Below are positions 37,944-46,839 of a stretch of 64,000 nucleotides of DNA, in pieces. Source of the DNA: Thermohalobaculum sp963822985 (lineage in GTDB: Bacteria > Pseudomonadota > Alphaproteobacteria > Rhodobacterales > Rhodobacteraceae). The stretch spans positions 1 through 64,000 of the forward strand of contig CAWGJU010000014.1 in the NCBI GenBank assembly GCA_963822985.1. Reading direction: 5' to 3'. Every line of letters begins with the position of its first letter. Within the stretch, counting starts at the first letter, position 1. The translations under genes and the position numbers were made by a program. Under the pieces are notes generated by a model, which saw nothing but the letters and a program-made list of their open reading frames with translations, was not told where the DNA came from and did no database searches.

Positions 37944-39873
37944 GACCGGACCTTGAGCGCCTTGGTGCAGCGGACCGCGCGGCCGCCGCTGCAGCCCTCG
38001 TCCAGCGGCGCAAGCTCGATCTCGCCCCTGCGGCAGGCAGGCTCGACCTGCGGGCAGCGGTCGGCGAAGGCGCAGCCCCGGGGCAGCCGGTCGACCGGCG
38101 GCGGCATGCCCTCGATCACGTCGAGGCGCCGCTTCTGACGGCCCAGCACCGGCACGCAGTCGATCAGTCTGCGGGTGTAGGGGTGCGCCGGCCTCGTCAG
38201 CACCTCTTCGGTCGGACCGATCTCGACGATGCGGCCGGCGTACATCACCGCGACCCGGTCGCAGAGCTCGGACACGACGCCGAAATCGTGCGTGATGAAC
38301 AGGACGGCCGAGCCGCGCTCGCGCGAAAGACGATGCATCAGCTTCAGGACCTGCGCCTGGACGGTGACGTCGAGCGCCGTCGTCGGCTCGTCGGCGATGA
38401 TCAGGCCCGGGTCGTTGGCCAGCGCCATGGCGATGCAGACGCGCTGGCGCATGCCGCCCGAGAGCTCGTGCGGATAGGCCGAGAAGCGCGCCTTGGCCGA
38501 CGGGATCTGCACCTGCTCGAGGAGGGCGATCGCCTTCGCCTCGGCTTCGCGCCGCGACAGCGGCTGGTGGGCCTGCAGCGCCTCGACGATCTGCTTGCCC
38601 ACGGTGAAGAGCGGATGCAACGTCGTCAGCGGATCCTGGAAGATATAGGCCGCCTTGCCGCCCCGCACGCGGCGGAGATCGGCGGTGGAGGCGGCCAGCT
38701 GGTCACGCCCGTCGAAGGTGACGCGGCCGCCGGCGATGACGCCGGGCGGCGTGGGCACCAGGCGGAAGAGCGAGAGCGCCGTCACCGACTTGCCCGAGCC
38801 GGACTTGCCGACCAGCCCGACCCGCTCGCCCGGCGCCAGCGTCAGGCTGACGCCGCCGACGGCCGCGAAGACCCGCTCGCCCATGCGGAACTCGGTGCGC
38901 AGATCCTCGACGGCAAGCAGCCCCTCCGGCGGCGCGCCCGCGGGCACCCGCTCGCGCCGCACGGCGGTCGCGGCGCCGGGGGCGGCCAGGGCGCCCGATT
39001 TCAGCCGCGGGTCCAGCACGTCGCGCACGCCGTCGCCGACCAGGTTGATGCTCATGACGAGCGCGAAGATCATCAGGCCGGGGATCACCGAGACATGCGG
39101 CGCGGTGAACAGCAGCTCCCGCCCCTCGCCCAGCATCGAGCCGAGATCGGCCTGCGGCGGCTGCGCGCCGAGCCCGAGGAACGAGAGCCCCGCCGTCTCG
39201 AGGATCATCCAGCCGACCGTCGTCGACATCGTGACGACGATCGTCGGCAGCACGTTCGGCAGCACCTCGCTGAACAGGATCGCCGGGTGCGAGGCGCCGG
39301 AAAGCCGCGCCGCGTCGACGAATTCCCGCCGCGACAGTCCCAGCGTAATCCCGCGGATGTTGCGGGCGAAGAAAGGGATGTTGACGACGGCGATGGCGTA
39401 GAGCGCGTTCATCAACCCCGGGCCAAGCACGGCGACGATGCCGAGCGCCAGCAGGATGTACGGGAACGCCATTACGAGGTCGATCGCCCGCATCAGAAAG
39501 TGTCCGTCCGGCCGCCGGCATAGCCGGCCGTCAGCCCGATCAGCGAGCCGACCAGCGCGGCGATGGCCGTCGCCGAGACGCCGACGGCGATCGCGACGCG
39601 CGTGCCCCAGAGCAGCCGCGCCAGCAGGTCGCGCCCCAGATGGTCGGTGCCGAGCAGGTGGCCCTCGGCCCCCGGTCGCAGGAGCCGCTGGGCCGGGTCG
39701 GTGATGTCGGGGTCGGGCAGCGGCAGGACGGGCGTGGCCAGCGCTGCGATCAGGATCGCCGCCAGCACCGCGAGGCCCGCGGCCGAGAGCCGGTTGGCGA
39801 TCAGCAGCCGGAAGGGCGAGGGCCGGCCGCCGCGATCGGAGGCGCCGAGGCGCGGCAGGGCCAGCGTCGCCAT
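37940..39873 (-). pseudogene. Fused DppC permease - DppD ATPase, one frameshift
   Basis: A single gene of about 644 residues joining a DppC-type permease (residues ~1-290; HLLGTDHLGRDLLARLLWGT, DAARLSGASHPAILFSEVLPN, NLVGDGVRDVLDPRLK) to a complete DppD-type ATPase (Walker A GKSGSGKSVTAL, LSGGMRQRVCIAMAL, IIADEPTTALDVT, GCAFADRCPQVEPAC). Permease and ATPase halves share one frame across the linker, so the fusion is real; such fusions are known in Proteobacteria. One frameshift near 39503 in the permease half (TDTF then LMRAIDLVMAFP) is cured by one C. The Walker A has Lys where Glu is normal (GKSG rather than GESG). Confidence 0.85.
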
Positions 39874-40817
39874 CAGCGCAGCCTCGGGTCGACGAGCGTC
39901 TGGGCGACATCGGCCAGCAGGTTGAAGATCACATAGCTCGCCGCAACGATCAGCACGCCGCCCTGGACCAGCAGCAGGTCACGCGTCGCGATGGCGTTGA
40001 CCAGCATCCGCCCGATGCCCGGCCACTGGAAGACCGTCTCGACATAGACGGCGCCGCCCAGCACGAAGCCCGCCTGGATGCCGATCACCGGGATCACGGC
40101 GACCAGCGCCGCCTTGAAGGCGTGGCGGCAGATCACGCGCCGTTCCGCGACGCCCTTGGCCCGCGCCGTCCGGATATAGTCCTGGCGCAGCACTTCGAGC
40201 ATCGCCGCGCGCGTCAGCCGGGCGATCACCGCGGTCGCCACCACGGCGAGCGTCAGCGCGGGCAGCGCCAGGTGCGAGAGCAAATCGAGCGGCCCACCCC
40301 CGCCATAGATCGCGTACATGCCCGAGGCCGGCAGCCATTGCAGCTGCACGGCAAACAGCATGATGAGCAGCAGGCCCAGCCAGAAGGACGGCGTCGAGAT
40401 GCCGATCAGCACGAGGAAGGTCACGATCCGGTCGGTCCAGCCGAACTGCCGCACCGCCGAGGCGATGCCGGCCGCCAGCCCGAAGATCGAGCAGAGCACC
40501 AGCGACGCCCCCGCCAGGATCAGCGTGGCGCCGAAACGCTCGAAGACCTCGTCCGCCACCGGCCGGTTCAGCGAATAGGACCGGCCCATGTCGCCCTGCA
40601 GCAGGTTGCCGGCCCAGGTGAAGTACTGCGCGACGAGCGGCTGGTCGAGGCCGAGCTGCCGGTTCAGCCGCTCGACGTTCTCGGGGGTCGCATAGGCGCC
40701 GAGGATGGCGGTCGCCGGGTCGCCCGGGATCAGCGCCATCATGCCGAAGACGATGACGCTGAGCCCGATCAGGATGGGGACAGCCGCGAGCAGCCGCCTG
40801 GCGATGTAGGCCCACAT
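39873..40817 (-). CDS. Peptide ABC transporter permease, DppB-like
   Basis: A 314-residue permease with six helices. It begins with WAYIARRLLAAVPILIGLS, has LIPGDPATAILG, the EAA loop DYIRTARAKGVAERRVICRH, and ends NLLADVAQTLVDPRLR. The stop overlaps the start of the fused permease-ATPase (TGATG). The truncated binding-protein gene lies 9 bases upstream. Partner of the DppC half of the fusion. Confidence 0.92.
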   Translation of the reverse strand: MWAYIARRLLAAVPILIGLSVIVFGMMALIPGDPATAILGAYATPENVERLNRQLGLDQPLVAQYFTWAGNLLQGDMGRSYSLNRPVADEVFERFGATLILAGASLVLCSIFGLAAGIASAVRQFGWTDRIVTFLVLIGISTPSFWLGLLLIMLFAVQLQWLPASGMYAIYGGGGPLDLLSHLALPALTLAVVATAVIARLTRAAMLEVLRQDYIRTARAKGVAERRVICRHAFKAALVAVIPVIGIQAGFVLGGAVYVETVFQWPGIGRMLVNAIATRDLLLVQGGVLIVAASYVIFNLLADVAQTLVDPRLR

Positions 40818-40826
40818 GGGCGGCCG

Positions 40827-41985
40827 TCAGTTTTTCACCACGTCGTGCAGCAGCAGGAAGAAGGACGGCTCGAGCCGAAGTTCTCGACCCGCGCGCTGGT
40901 CACGGCGTTCTGCTTCCAGTTGGCGATGAAGGCCCAGGGCGCGTCGTCGTGCACGATGGTCTGCATCTGCTTGTAGAGCTTGGCCCGCTCGGCCTGGTCG
41001 GTCGACCGCCGGGCCTTTTCCAGCAGCTCGTCGACCTTCGGGTTCGAGTAATAGCCCGAGTTGAACCCGCCCTCGTCCGGCATGGCGGCGGTGCGCAGCG
41101 CCAGATAGGGCAGTGTGTCCGGATCGTTCGTCATCCACGCCATCTCGGCCATGTCGGCCTTGCCCTCGAGCCCCGGGTTCACCTTGCCCAGGAAGGTGTT
41201 CCACTCATAGGTCTCGATCTTCACGTCCAGCCCGACCTCGGCGAGGTCCGCCTGGATCGCCGCGCCCATGGCGACCGGATTGAGCATCCCCGACCCGCCG
41301 TCCGTGACGTAGAAGGTCAGCTCCGCGCCCTCGGCGCCGGCCTCCTTCAGCAGGGCGCGCGCCTTGTCAGGATCGTGCGGATAGGGCTGCAACTCGTCAT
41401 TGTGCGCCCAGGCGAAGGCCGGCGGCGTCGGGCCGGCGGCGATCTCGGCGGTGCCCTGCAGCACGTTGTCGACCAGCGCCTTCTTGTCGATCGCGTAGTT
41501 CACCGCCTGGCGCACCCGCTTGTCGGCCATCGGGCCCGTCCTTGGTGTTCAGGATCAGGAACCACAGATGCGGCCCGGCCTGCTCGTAAACCGTGAAGCT
41601 CGGGTCCTGCTCGAAGCTCTTCAGGATGTCCGGCGGCACCTCGACCATCACGTCAACGCCGCCCGACATCATCTCGGCGACGCGCGTGTTGGCGTCGGTG
41701 ATCGGCCGGAACACCACCGCCTGCAGTTCGGGCGGGCCGTCCCAGTGATCGGGGTTGGCCTCGATGACGACGCGGCTGTTCGACTCCCACTCGACGAAAT
41801 GGAAGGGGCCGGTGCCGGAGGGGTGCCGGCCAAAGTCCTTGCCGTACTGCGTCACCGCCGCCGGCGAGACGATCAGGCCGGTCGGGTAGGCGAGATTGGA
41901 CAGGAAGGGCGCATAGGGTTCCTTCAGCGTGAAGACGACCGTCTGCGGGTCCGGCGCCTCGACCTTGTCGACGGCGCTGAGCCGG
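40827..41985 (-). pseudogene. Peptide-binding protein (SBP_bac_5), 5'-truncated with two frameshifts
   Basis: About 385 residues of a cluster-C binding protein: AVDKVEAPDPQTVVFTLKEP, SGTGPFHFVEWESNSRVV, MSGGVDVMVEVPPDILKS, then KRVRQAVNYAIDKKALVD after a frame change near 41532, and LEPSFFLLLHDVVKN after another near 40872. The signal peptide and the first ~110-150 residues are absent. Homology stops near 41985, within a few bases of a copy of the dispersed repeat. The rest of the operon would therefore lack its own binding protein. Confidence 0.8.
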
Positions 41986-42045
41986 CTACGCCCGCAGTGC
42001 CCTCAAGACTACTCGTAGGCGGATCGTCGAGGCATGACCCAATCC
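41979..42045. repeat. Dispersed intergenic repeat, copy Y (partial)
   Basis: Aligns without gaps to 54766-54832 with about 49 of 67 identical bases (shared CTCGTAGGCGGA and GAGCCGGCTACG). It lies at the broken 5' end of the binding-protein gene, so it may mark the recombination point. Confidence 0.5.
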
Positions 42046-42130
42046 GGACGATCTCGAGGTCTCCGCAAAATCGCGCGGGTCGGCCCTTCTCGCCTCAACT
42101 GAGTTGACCGAGAGTACGGCGCCCGTCGTG

Positions 42131-42920
42131 CTAATTGGACCCGGTCGCCCCCTCCTGCATCTTCTGCATGACTTGGTCGAGGCTGAAGCTCGCCGGCTTC
42201 TGCCGCGGCGGAAACTCCTTGAAGCTCGCGAGCCAGTTGGCGACGTAGGCTTGGGCCGGCACCAGCAGGTACATGCGCTCGATCCGCCACGCAGCGTACC
42301 CGATCGATTCCTGGTTGGCACGCTCGAACGGATCCGCCCGCAAGTCGTAGACCGCCGGAAGCCGGAGGTCGACGAACGGCTCCTCCCAGATGCCTATGCG
42401 GTGGCCGCGCTGCTCCGCGAAGACGAGCTTCCAGCGATTGTAGCGCAGCGCGACCAGCTTGCCGTCATCGCTCCAGTACAGAAACTCGTGCCGCGGCGGC
42501 TCGCTTGTCTCGCCCCTGAAGTACGGCGCGAGATCGTAGCCGTCGAGGTGAACCTTGTACGTGCTGTCGCCCGCCTCGGAGCCACGCCCCGGCAGCGGCG
42601 AGCAGCGTCGGCAGCATGTCCTCATGCGCGAAGACACCATTGTACCGCGTCCCTGCCGCGACTGTGCCGGGCCAGCGGATAAGGGAGGGGACGCGATAGC
42701 CGCCCTCCCAGTTCGTTCCCTTTTCGCCGCGGAAGGGCGTGGTGCCGCCGTCCGGCCAGGTATGCGTCCAGATGTGCATGCGCGTGGCGTTCCACCACAC
42801 GAAGAACGGCTTGTCCGCCGCATGCGCGTCGTCGATGAAGCGGAGCGCGGCGTCGGTGATCTCGTCATCGACCGTCTCCATGCGCTTCTTCGTGAGCGCG
42901 CCAGTGTCCTCGATGCGTTG
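42131..42920 (-). pseudogene. Arylsulfatase C-terminal fragment with internal deletion
   Basis: From QRIEDTGALTKKRMETVDDE to the stop TAG this matches the C-terminal half of sulfatases. Two lesions show decay. First, PFFVWWNATRMHIWTH joins directly to TWPDGGTTPFRGEKGTNWEG, so about 50 residues are missing, including the conserved STDNGA metal-ligand region. Second, there is a frame change near 42585 (LLAAAG, then EAGDSTYKVHLDGYDLAPYF). The N-terminal half with the formylglycine Cys/Ser motif is absent upstream of 42920, where the sequence changes to a LuxR remnant on the other strand. Non-functional. Confidence 0.75.
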
Positions 42921-42949
42921 CGAGCCGTCCGAGGGGATCGCCGAGGGCC

Positions 42950-43358
42950 GCTCGGCACGCGGGTGGGCAGCCTCTCGCTGGGCAAGCGCCGCTATGTAAT
43001 CCGTACGGAGCCCTGTTCCGGAGCTGCCGCTGCCCAGCCCGCACCGGACCTCGTGACGCTTCTTTCCCCGCGCGAGTTCGAGATCGCGGTGCACATCGCG
43101 TCCGGCATCGGGTGCAAGCAGGCCGCCCGTCGGCTGCAGATCAGCGCGCACACGGTCAAGGTCCATCTCGGCCGGATCTACGCGAAGCTGGGCCTTCACA
43201 AGCAGACGCAACTGGCGGCGCTGGTGGCAGCCGGCTTCGCGCAGAAGGGCCCTTGTTCGCTCGACCCTTTCCGAACGAAGTGTTGCCCGCCGGAGAGCGC
43301 GCGGAGCGTACGCGCCGCCTCTGATCCCTGTATGCGTCCGAGCCACCACTCTCGATGA
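42950..43358 (+). pseudogene. LuxR-family regulator, C-terminal HTH fragment
   Basis: The frame LGKRRYVIRTEP, then LVTLLSPREFEIAVHIASGI, AARRLQISAHTVKVHLGRIY and AKLGLHKQTQLAALV is a LuxR HTH with its N-terminal sensory part missing. The only upstream ATG in frame lies inside the sulfatase remnant on the other strand. A long unrelated tail follows the HTH. The two 5' ends abut head to head near 42920-42950. Confidence 0.6.
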
Positions 43359-43914
43359 CCGTCCAGATCTGGCGCGTCTTCCCGTCACCGGACCACGTCG
43401 GCAATGGCGGGAATACCCTCAACAGTGCGCGTAGGCACGCCGGGCGTAACGTCGCAAGTAGAGCGTGGGATAGATAATATAGTGCCGGGCTTCGGGTCTG
43501 GTGCGAAGAGCACGTTGCTCGTCAGGCCGCCGTTCACGCGCTGTGCGGGAAGCATGGGAGCCGGCTGTCCGCGCGCGCGGTCGGCGCTCGCCACTCGGCT
43601 CCCGGCATGGCGCCGGCATTCTGCGGTCGCCGTTCGCTCTGCGCCCTCAGCGGCGTCGTACCGTGGCAGACTTTATCACCGCCCTTCTCATGCCGCCCTG
43701 GCGGCGAGTTCCGCACCAGCGTTTGCGAACCAACCGACGACGTTCAGCCGCCGGCCGGGCCAGATTCCTTCGGGCCGATTTTTTAGGCACTCCACCTGCG
43801 CATCGATGAGCAGCTTGTGCTCCTTCCGGCTGCGGCGCGGAGGGTGGTCGAGCGCCTCGCAGAGCGCGGGCGACTGCTTCAAGCCGAGCCGTCCCCGGTT
43901 CTCAGTGCATCCCG
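43359..43914. other. Region without a recognisable gene
   Basis: 556 bases between the LuxR remnant and the peptidase. Open frames on both strands (for example 43404-43955 plus, 43385-43594 minus) show no domain. Local composition is more AT-rich near 43460-43490 (GATAGATAATATAG), unlike neighbouring genes, and may be old intergenic or inserted DNA. Confidence 0.4.
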
Positions 43915-44961
43915 TTATGGAAATCCGGTTCCTCCTGCAGGCCGCAGGGCACTGACTCCGGATGGACAAAGAGCCCTGGCGTCGTAGCCGGTCATGGCCT
44001 CGGCCATGGTCAGGGAATTCAGGATCGCCTCTTCGGTGGCCTCGATTGCCGCCTCGAACAGCGGCGACATCTCGACGTTGTCGAGGCTTCGAGTGACACT
44101 GGGCGGCGCATCCGGGCCGCGCCGCAGGCCCGGCGCCGTGCTGAACGCCAGTGCATAGTCCCCGGAGCCGTTGCCGAGCGACGAGCCGGTGCGGGCAAGC
44201 CCTGCAAAGCAGCGCTGCGCCAGCCGCTTGAGGTTCCGCGCACAGAGCGCCGCATCGGTCGCCAGCACGATGACGATCGAGCCGTCCTGATCCACTGCGC
44301 CGGGCGCTTCGGGAGCGAGGCGGCCATCGATCCGCAACCGCCCTCCATAGTTCGACTGCACCAGCACGCCGATGGTTCCGAGGGGGGCGACGCGGCGCGA
44401 GGCGGTGCCGATCCCGCCCTTCAGCCCGAATGCGACGGTGCCGGTGCCGGCACCCACCCCGCCCTCGAGCACCGGGCCATCGGCGGCGGCAGCGAGCGCC
44501 GCGCGCATCTCTGCCACCGTGGGGCGCAGAGCGCGGATGTCGTTCAGCCTGGAATCGTTGGTCTCGCCCACGACCGCATTGACCGAGACGACGCGCTCGT
44601 TCCCGGGCTGCGCCAGGGTATGGGCGACGAGCGCCTCGACGGCGCGGCCGGTGGCAAGGGTATTCGTCAGCAGGATCGGGGTCTCGAGCTCGCCCAGTTC
44701 CTCGATCTGGGTGGATCCGACGAACTTGCCATAGCCGTTCAGCACGGCCAGCGCCGCCGGAACCCGGTCGCGATAAAGGTTGCCGCCATGCGGCAGGATC
44801 GCCGTGGCGCCGGTGCGGGTGCGCTCGCCCTCGATCAACGTGCAATGCCCGACCCGCACACCGGCCAGATCGGTGATTGCGTTGAGCGGTCCGGGCGGGA
44901 AGACACCCGGCACGATGCCCCATGCGCGGGCCCGCCGCGCGCCGACCCCGTGTTGCGCCAT
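43915..44961 (-). CDS. P1/S58 family N-terminal nucleophile peptidase (DmpA-like)
   Basis: A 348-residue DmpA-type aminopeptidase / beta-peptidyl aminopeptidase. These enzymes self-cleave before a Ser that becomes the N-terminal nucleophile; here the site is Gly227-Ser228 in DQDGSIVIVLATDAAL. Supporting residues: ITDLAGVRVGHCTL at the start, VNAVVGETNDSRLNDI, GAGTGTVAFGLKGGIGTAS and Asn204 in VLVQSNYGGRL. After TMAEAMTGYDA the tail diverges from the family and the usual last ~15 residues are replaced, so the 3' end may be recombined. It is divergent from the amidohydrolase-transporter operon and probably trims the imported peptides. Confidence 0.87.
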   Translation of the reverse strand: MAQHGVGARRARAWGIVPGVFPPGPLNAITDLAGVRVGHCTLIEGERTRTGATAILPHGGNLYRDRVPAALAVLNGYGKFVGSTQIEELGELETPILLTNTLATGRAVEALVAHTLAQPGNERVVSVNAVVGETNDSRLNDIRALRPTVAEMRAALAAAADGPVLEGGVGAGTGTVAFGLKGGIGTASRRVAPLGTIGVLVQSNYGGRLRIDGRLAPEAPGAVDQDGSIVIVLATDAALCARNLKRLAQRCFAGLARTGSSLGNGSGDYALAFSTAPGLRRGPDAPPSVTRSLDNVEMSPLFEAAIEATEEAILNSLTMAEAMTGYDARALCPSGVSALRPAGGTGFP

Positions 44962-45152
44962 TCTGCCCTCTCTCGTTGCCTACGGGATTCGCCGGCCCCT
45001 GCAGGGGCGGGCGGGATCATTTCCGGAACCATCCCGGCGCGAGGAATTGCCCGGTCCAGCGGATTGCTTTCTCGGCCATTCTGGTCGAAGTCTACGCGGC
45101 GACAAGAGGACTCACCGGCAAGGGTTCGGCAAGGGTCCGGCAAGGGGACAGG

Positions 45153-46802
45153 ATGACGATGACTTCGGGCGCCTGCGCAGCGGAGCTGATTCTGCACAAC
45201 GGCACGATCTGGCGCGGGCTGCACGAAGGCCAATGCCAGGCGGCAGCGATCTGGCGGGGCCGGATCCTGGCGACCGGCGGCGATGCCGAGATGCTGGCGC
45301 TGCGTGGCCCGGAGACGACAGTGGTCGACCTCGAGGGCCGCTTCGCCTGTCCCGGCCTGAACGACGACCATCTGCATCTGATCTCGCTGGGGCTGACGAT
45401 GGACTGGGTCGATGCCAGCCCGGACGCCGCACCGACGCTGGCGGCGCTGCAGGACGCGCTGCGCCGGCGCGCCGCCGAGACGCCTGAAGGCGACTGGATC
45501 ATGGCGCGCGGCTATGACCAGGTGAAGCTGGACATCGCCCGCCACCCTGACCGAAGCGAGTTGGACGCGGCGGTGCCGGACCACCCGGTGCTGCTGGTGC
45601 GGGCCTGCGGCCATGTCGCCCTGGCCAACAGCCTGGCGATGAAACGCGCCGGGGTGGACGAGAATACGCCCGTGCCCGCCGGCGGCGTGATCGAGAAGGT
45701 CAACGGACGCCTCACCGGCCTGTTCGCCGAGACCGCGCAGGACATGATGCGCGGCCAGTTGCCGGAACCGAGCGTGGAGCAACAGATCGCGGCCATCGAA
45801 CGGGCCGGGCGATACCTTTTGTCGCTGGGCATCACCAGTTGCATGGATGCCGCCGTCGGCATGGTGGCGGGGTTCAGCGAGATCCGGGCCTACCATCTGG
45901 CGAAACGCGACGGGCGGCTGCCGGTCAGGGTCTGGCAGGTATTGCTGGGCGATCCCGACCGATCGATCGTCGCCGAGTGTCACGCGGCCGGGCTGGTCTC
46001 GGGCGTCGGCGACGACTGGCTGCGGGTGGGTGCGGTCAAGATCTTCCTCGACGGTTCGGCCGGTGGCCGCACCGCCTGGATGAGCGCGCCCTATCTGCCC
46101 GGGCCCGACCAAAGGAACGACGATACCGGCGTGCAGATCCTGCCCGACGAGGAGCTCGAACGGCTGGTCCGGGAGTATCACGGCAAGGGCTATCAGCTGG
46201 CGTGTCACGCGATCGGCGACGCGGCCATCGGGCAGCTCATCACCGCCTATGAGAAGGCGCTGGAGGCGATGCCTGACGCGGACCGCCGGCATAGGATCGA
46301 GCATTGCGGGTTCTCCACCGAGGCGCAGCATCGCCGCATGAAGGCCGCCGGCATCTATCCGGTGCCGCAACAGGCGTTCATCTACGATTTCGGCGACAGC
46401 TATGTCTCGGTGCTGGGCGAGGAGCGCGCGCTGCCCAGCTATCCAATGAAGACCTGGCGAGATCTCGGCTTCAAGCCGGCCACCGGATCGGATGCGCCGG
46501 TCTGCAAGCCGCTGCCCTGGCCGAACCTCTATGCGATGATCACCCGCAAGACCTGGAAGGGCACGGTGATGGATGCCGGCCAGCGGATCACGCCGGCACA
46601 GGCGCTGCAGGCCTATACCGAGCATGGCGCCTTCTCGCAGAAGGCCGAGGCGGTGAAGGGGCGGCTGGTGCCGGGGCAGCTGGCGGACATCGCGGTCTTC
46701 TCGCGCAACCTGCTGACCGCCGCGCCAGAGGACATCCTGCACGACACCCACTGCACGATGACGATCCTCGATGGTCGGATCGTCTACGAACACGCCGCCT
46801 GA
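45153..46802 (+). CDS. Amidohydrolase, YtcJ-like
   Basis: A 549-residue amidohydrolase without a signal peptide, so cytosolic, unlike the Tat-type homologue at 5.7-7.7 kb. Metal-binding His73-x-His75 (GLNDDHLHLIS), VKIFLDGSAGGRTAW with the candidate bridging Lys, His in LACHAIGDAAI and RIEHCGF, and Asp in ATGSDAPV. An AAGGGGACAGG ribosome site fixes the ATG at 45153. It heads the third transporter operon, so it may hydrolyse the imported substrate. YtcJ-family substrates are poorly known, often N-substituted formamides or imides. Confidence 0.9.
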   Translation: MTMTSGACAAELILHNGTIWRGLHEGQCQAAAIWRGRILATGGDAEMLALRGPETTVVDLEGRFACPGLNDDHLHLISLGLTMDWVDASPDAAPTLAALQDALRRRAAETPEGDWIMARGYDQVKLDIARHPDRSELDAAVPDHPVLLVRACGHVALANSLAMKRAGVDENTPVPAGGVIEKVNGRLTGLFAETAQDMMRGQLPEPSVEQQIAAIERAGRYLLSLGITSCMDAAVGMVAGFSEIRAYHLAKRDGRLPVRVWQVLLGDPDRSIVAECHAAGLVSGVGDDWLRVGAVKIFLDGSAGGRTAWMSAPYLPGPDQRNDDTGVQILPDEELERLVREYHGKGYQLACHAIGDAAIGQLITAYEKALEAMPDADRRHRIEHCGFSTEAQHRRMKAAGIYPVPQQAFIYDFGDSYVSVLGEERALPSYPMKTWRDLGFKPATGSDAPVCKPLPWPNLYAMITRKTWKGTVMDAGQRITPAQALQAYTEHGAFSQKAEAVKGRLVPGQLADIAVFSRNLLTAAPEDILHDTHCTMTILDGRIVYEHAA

Positions 46803-46839
46803 CGGGCGGCGCAAGAGCAAGCAAACCGGAGGAAACCGA

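Noticed and set aside
43404..43955. A 183-residue plus-strand frame
   Set aside because: No family feature, Ser/Arg-rich composition, overlaps the peptidase 3' end; not supported as a gene.
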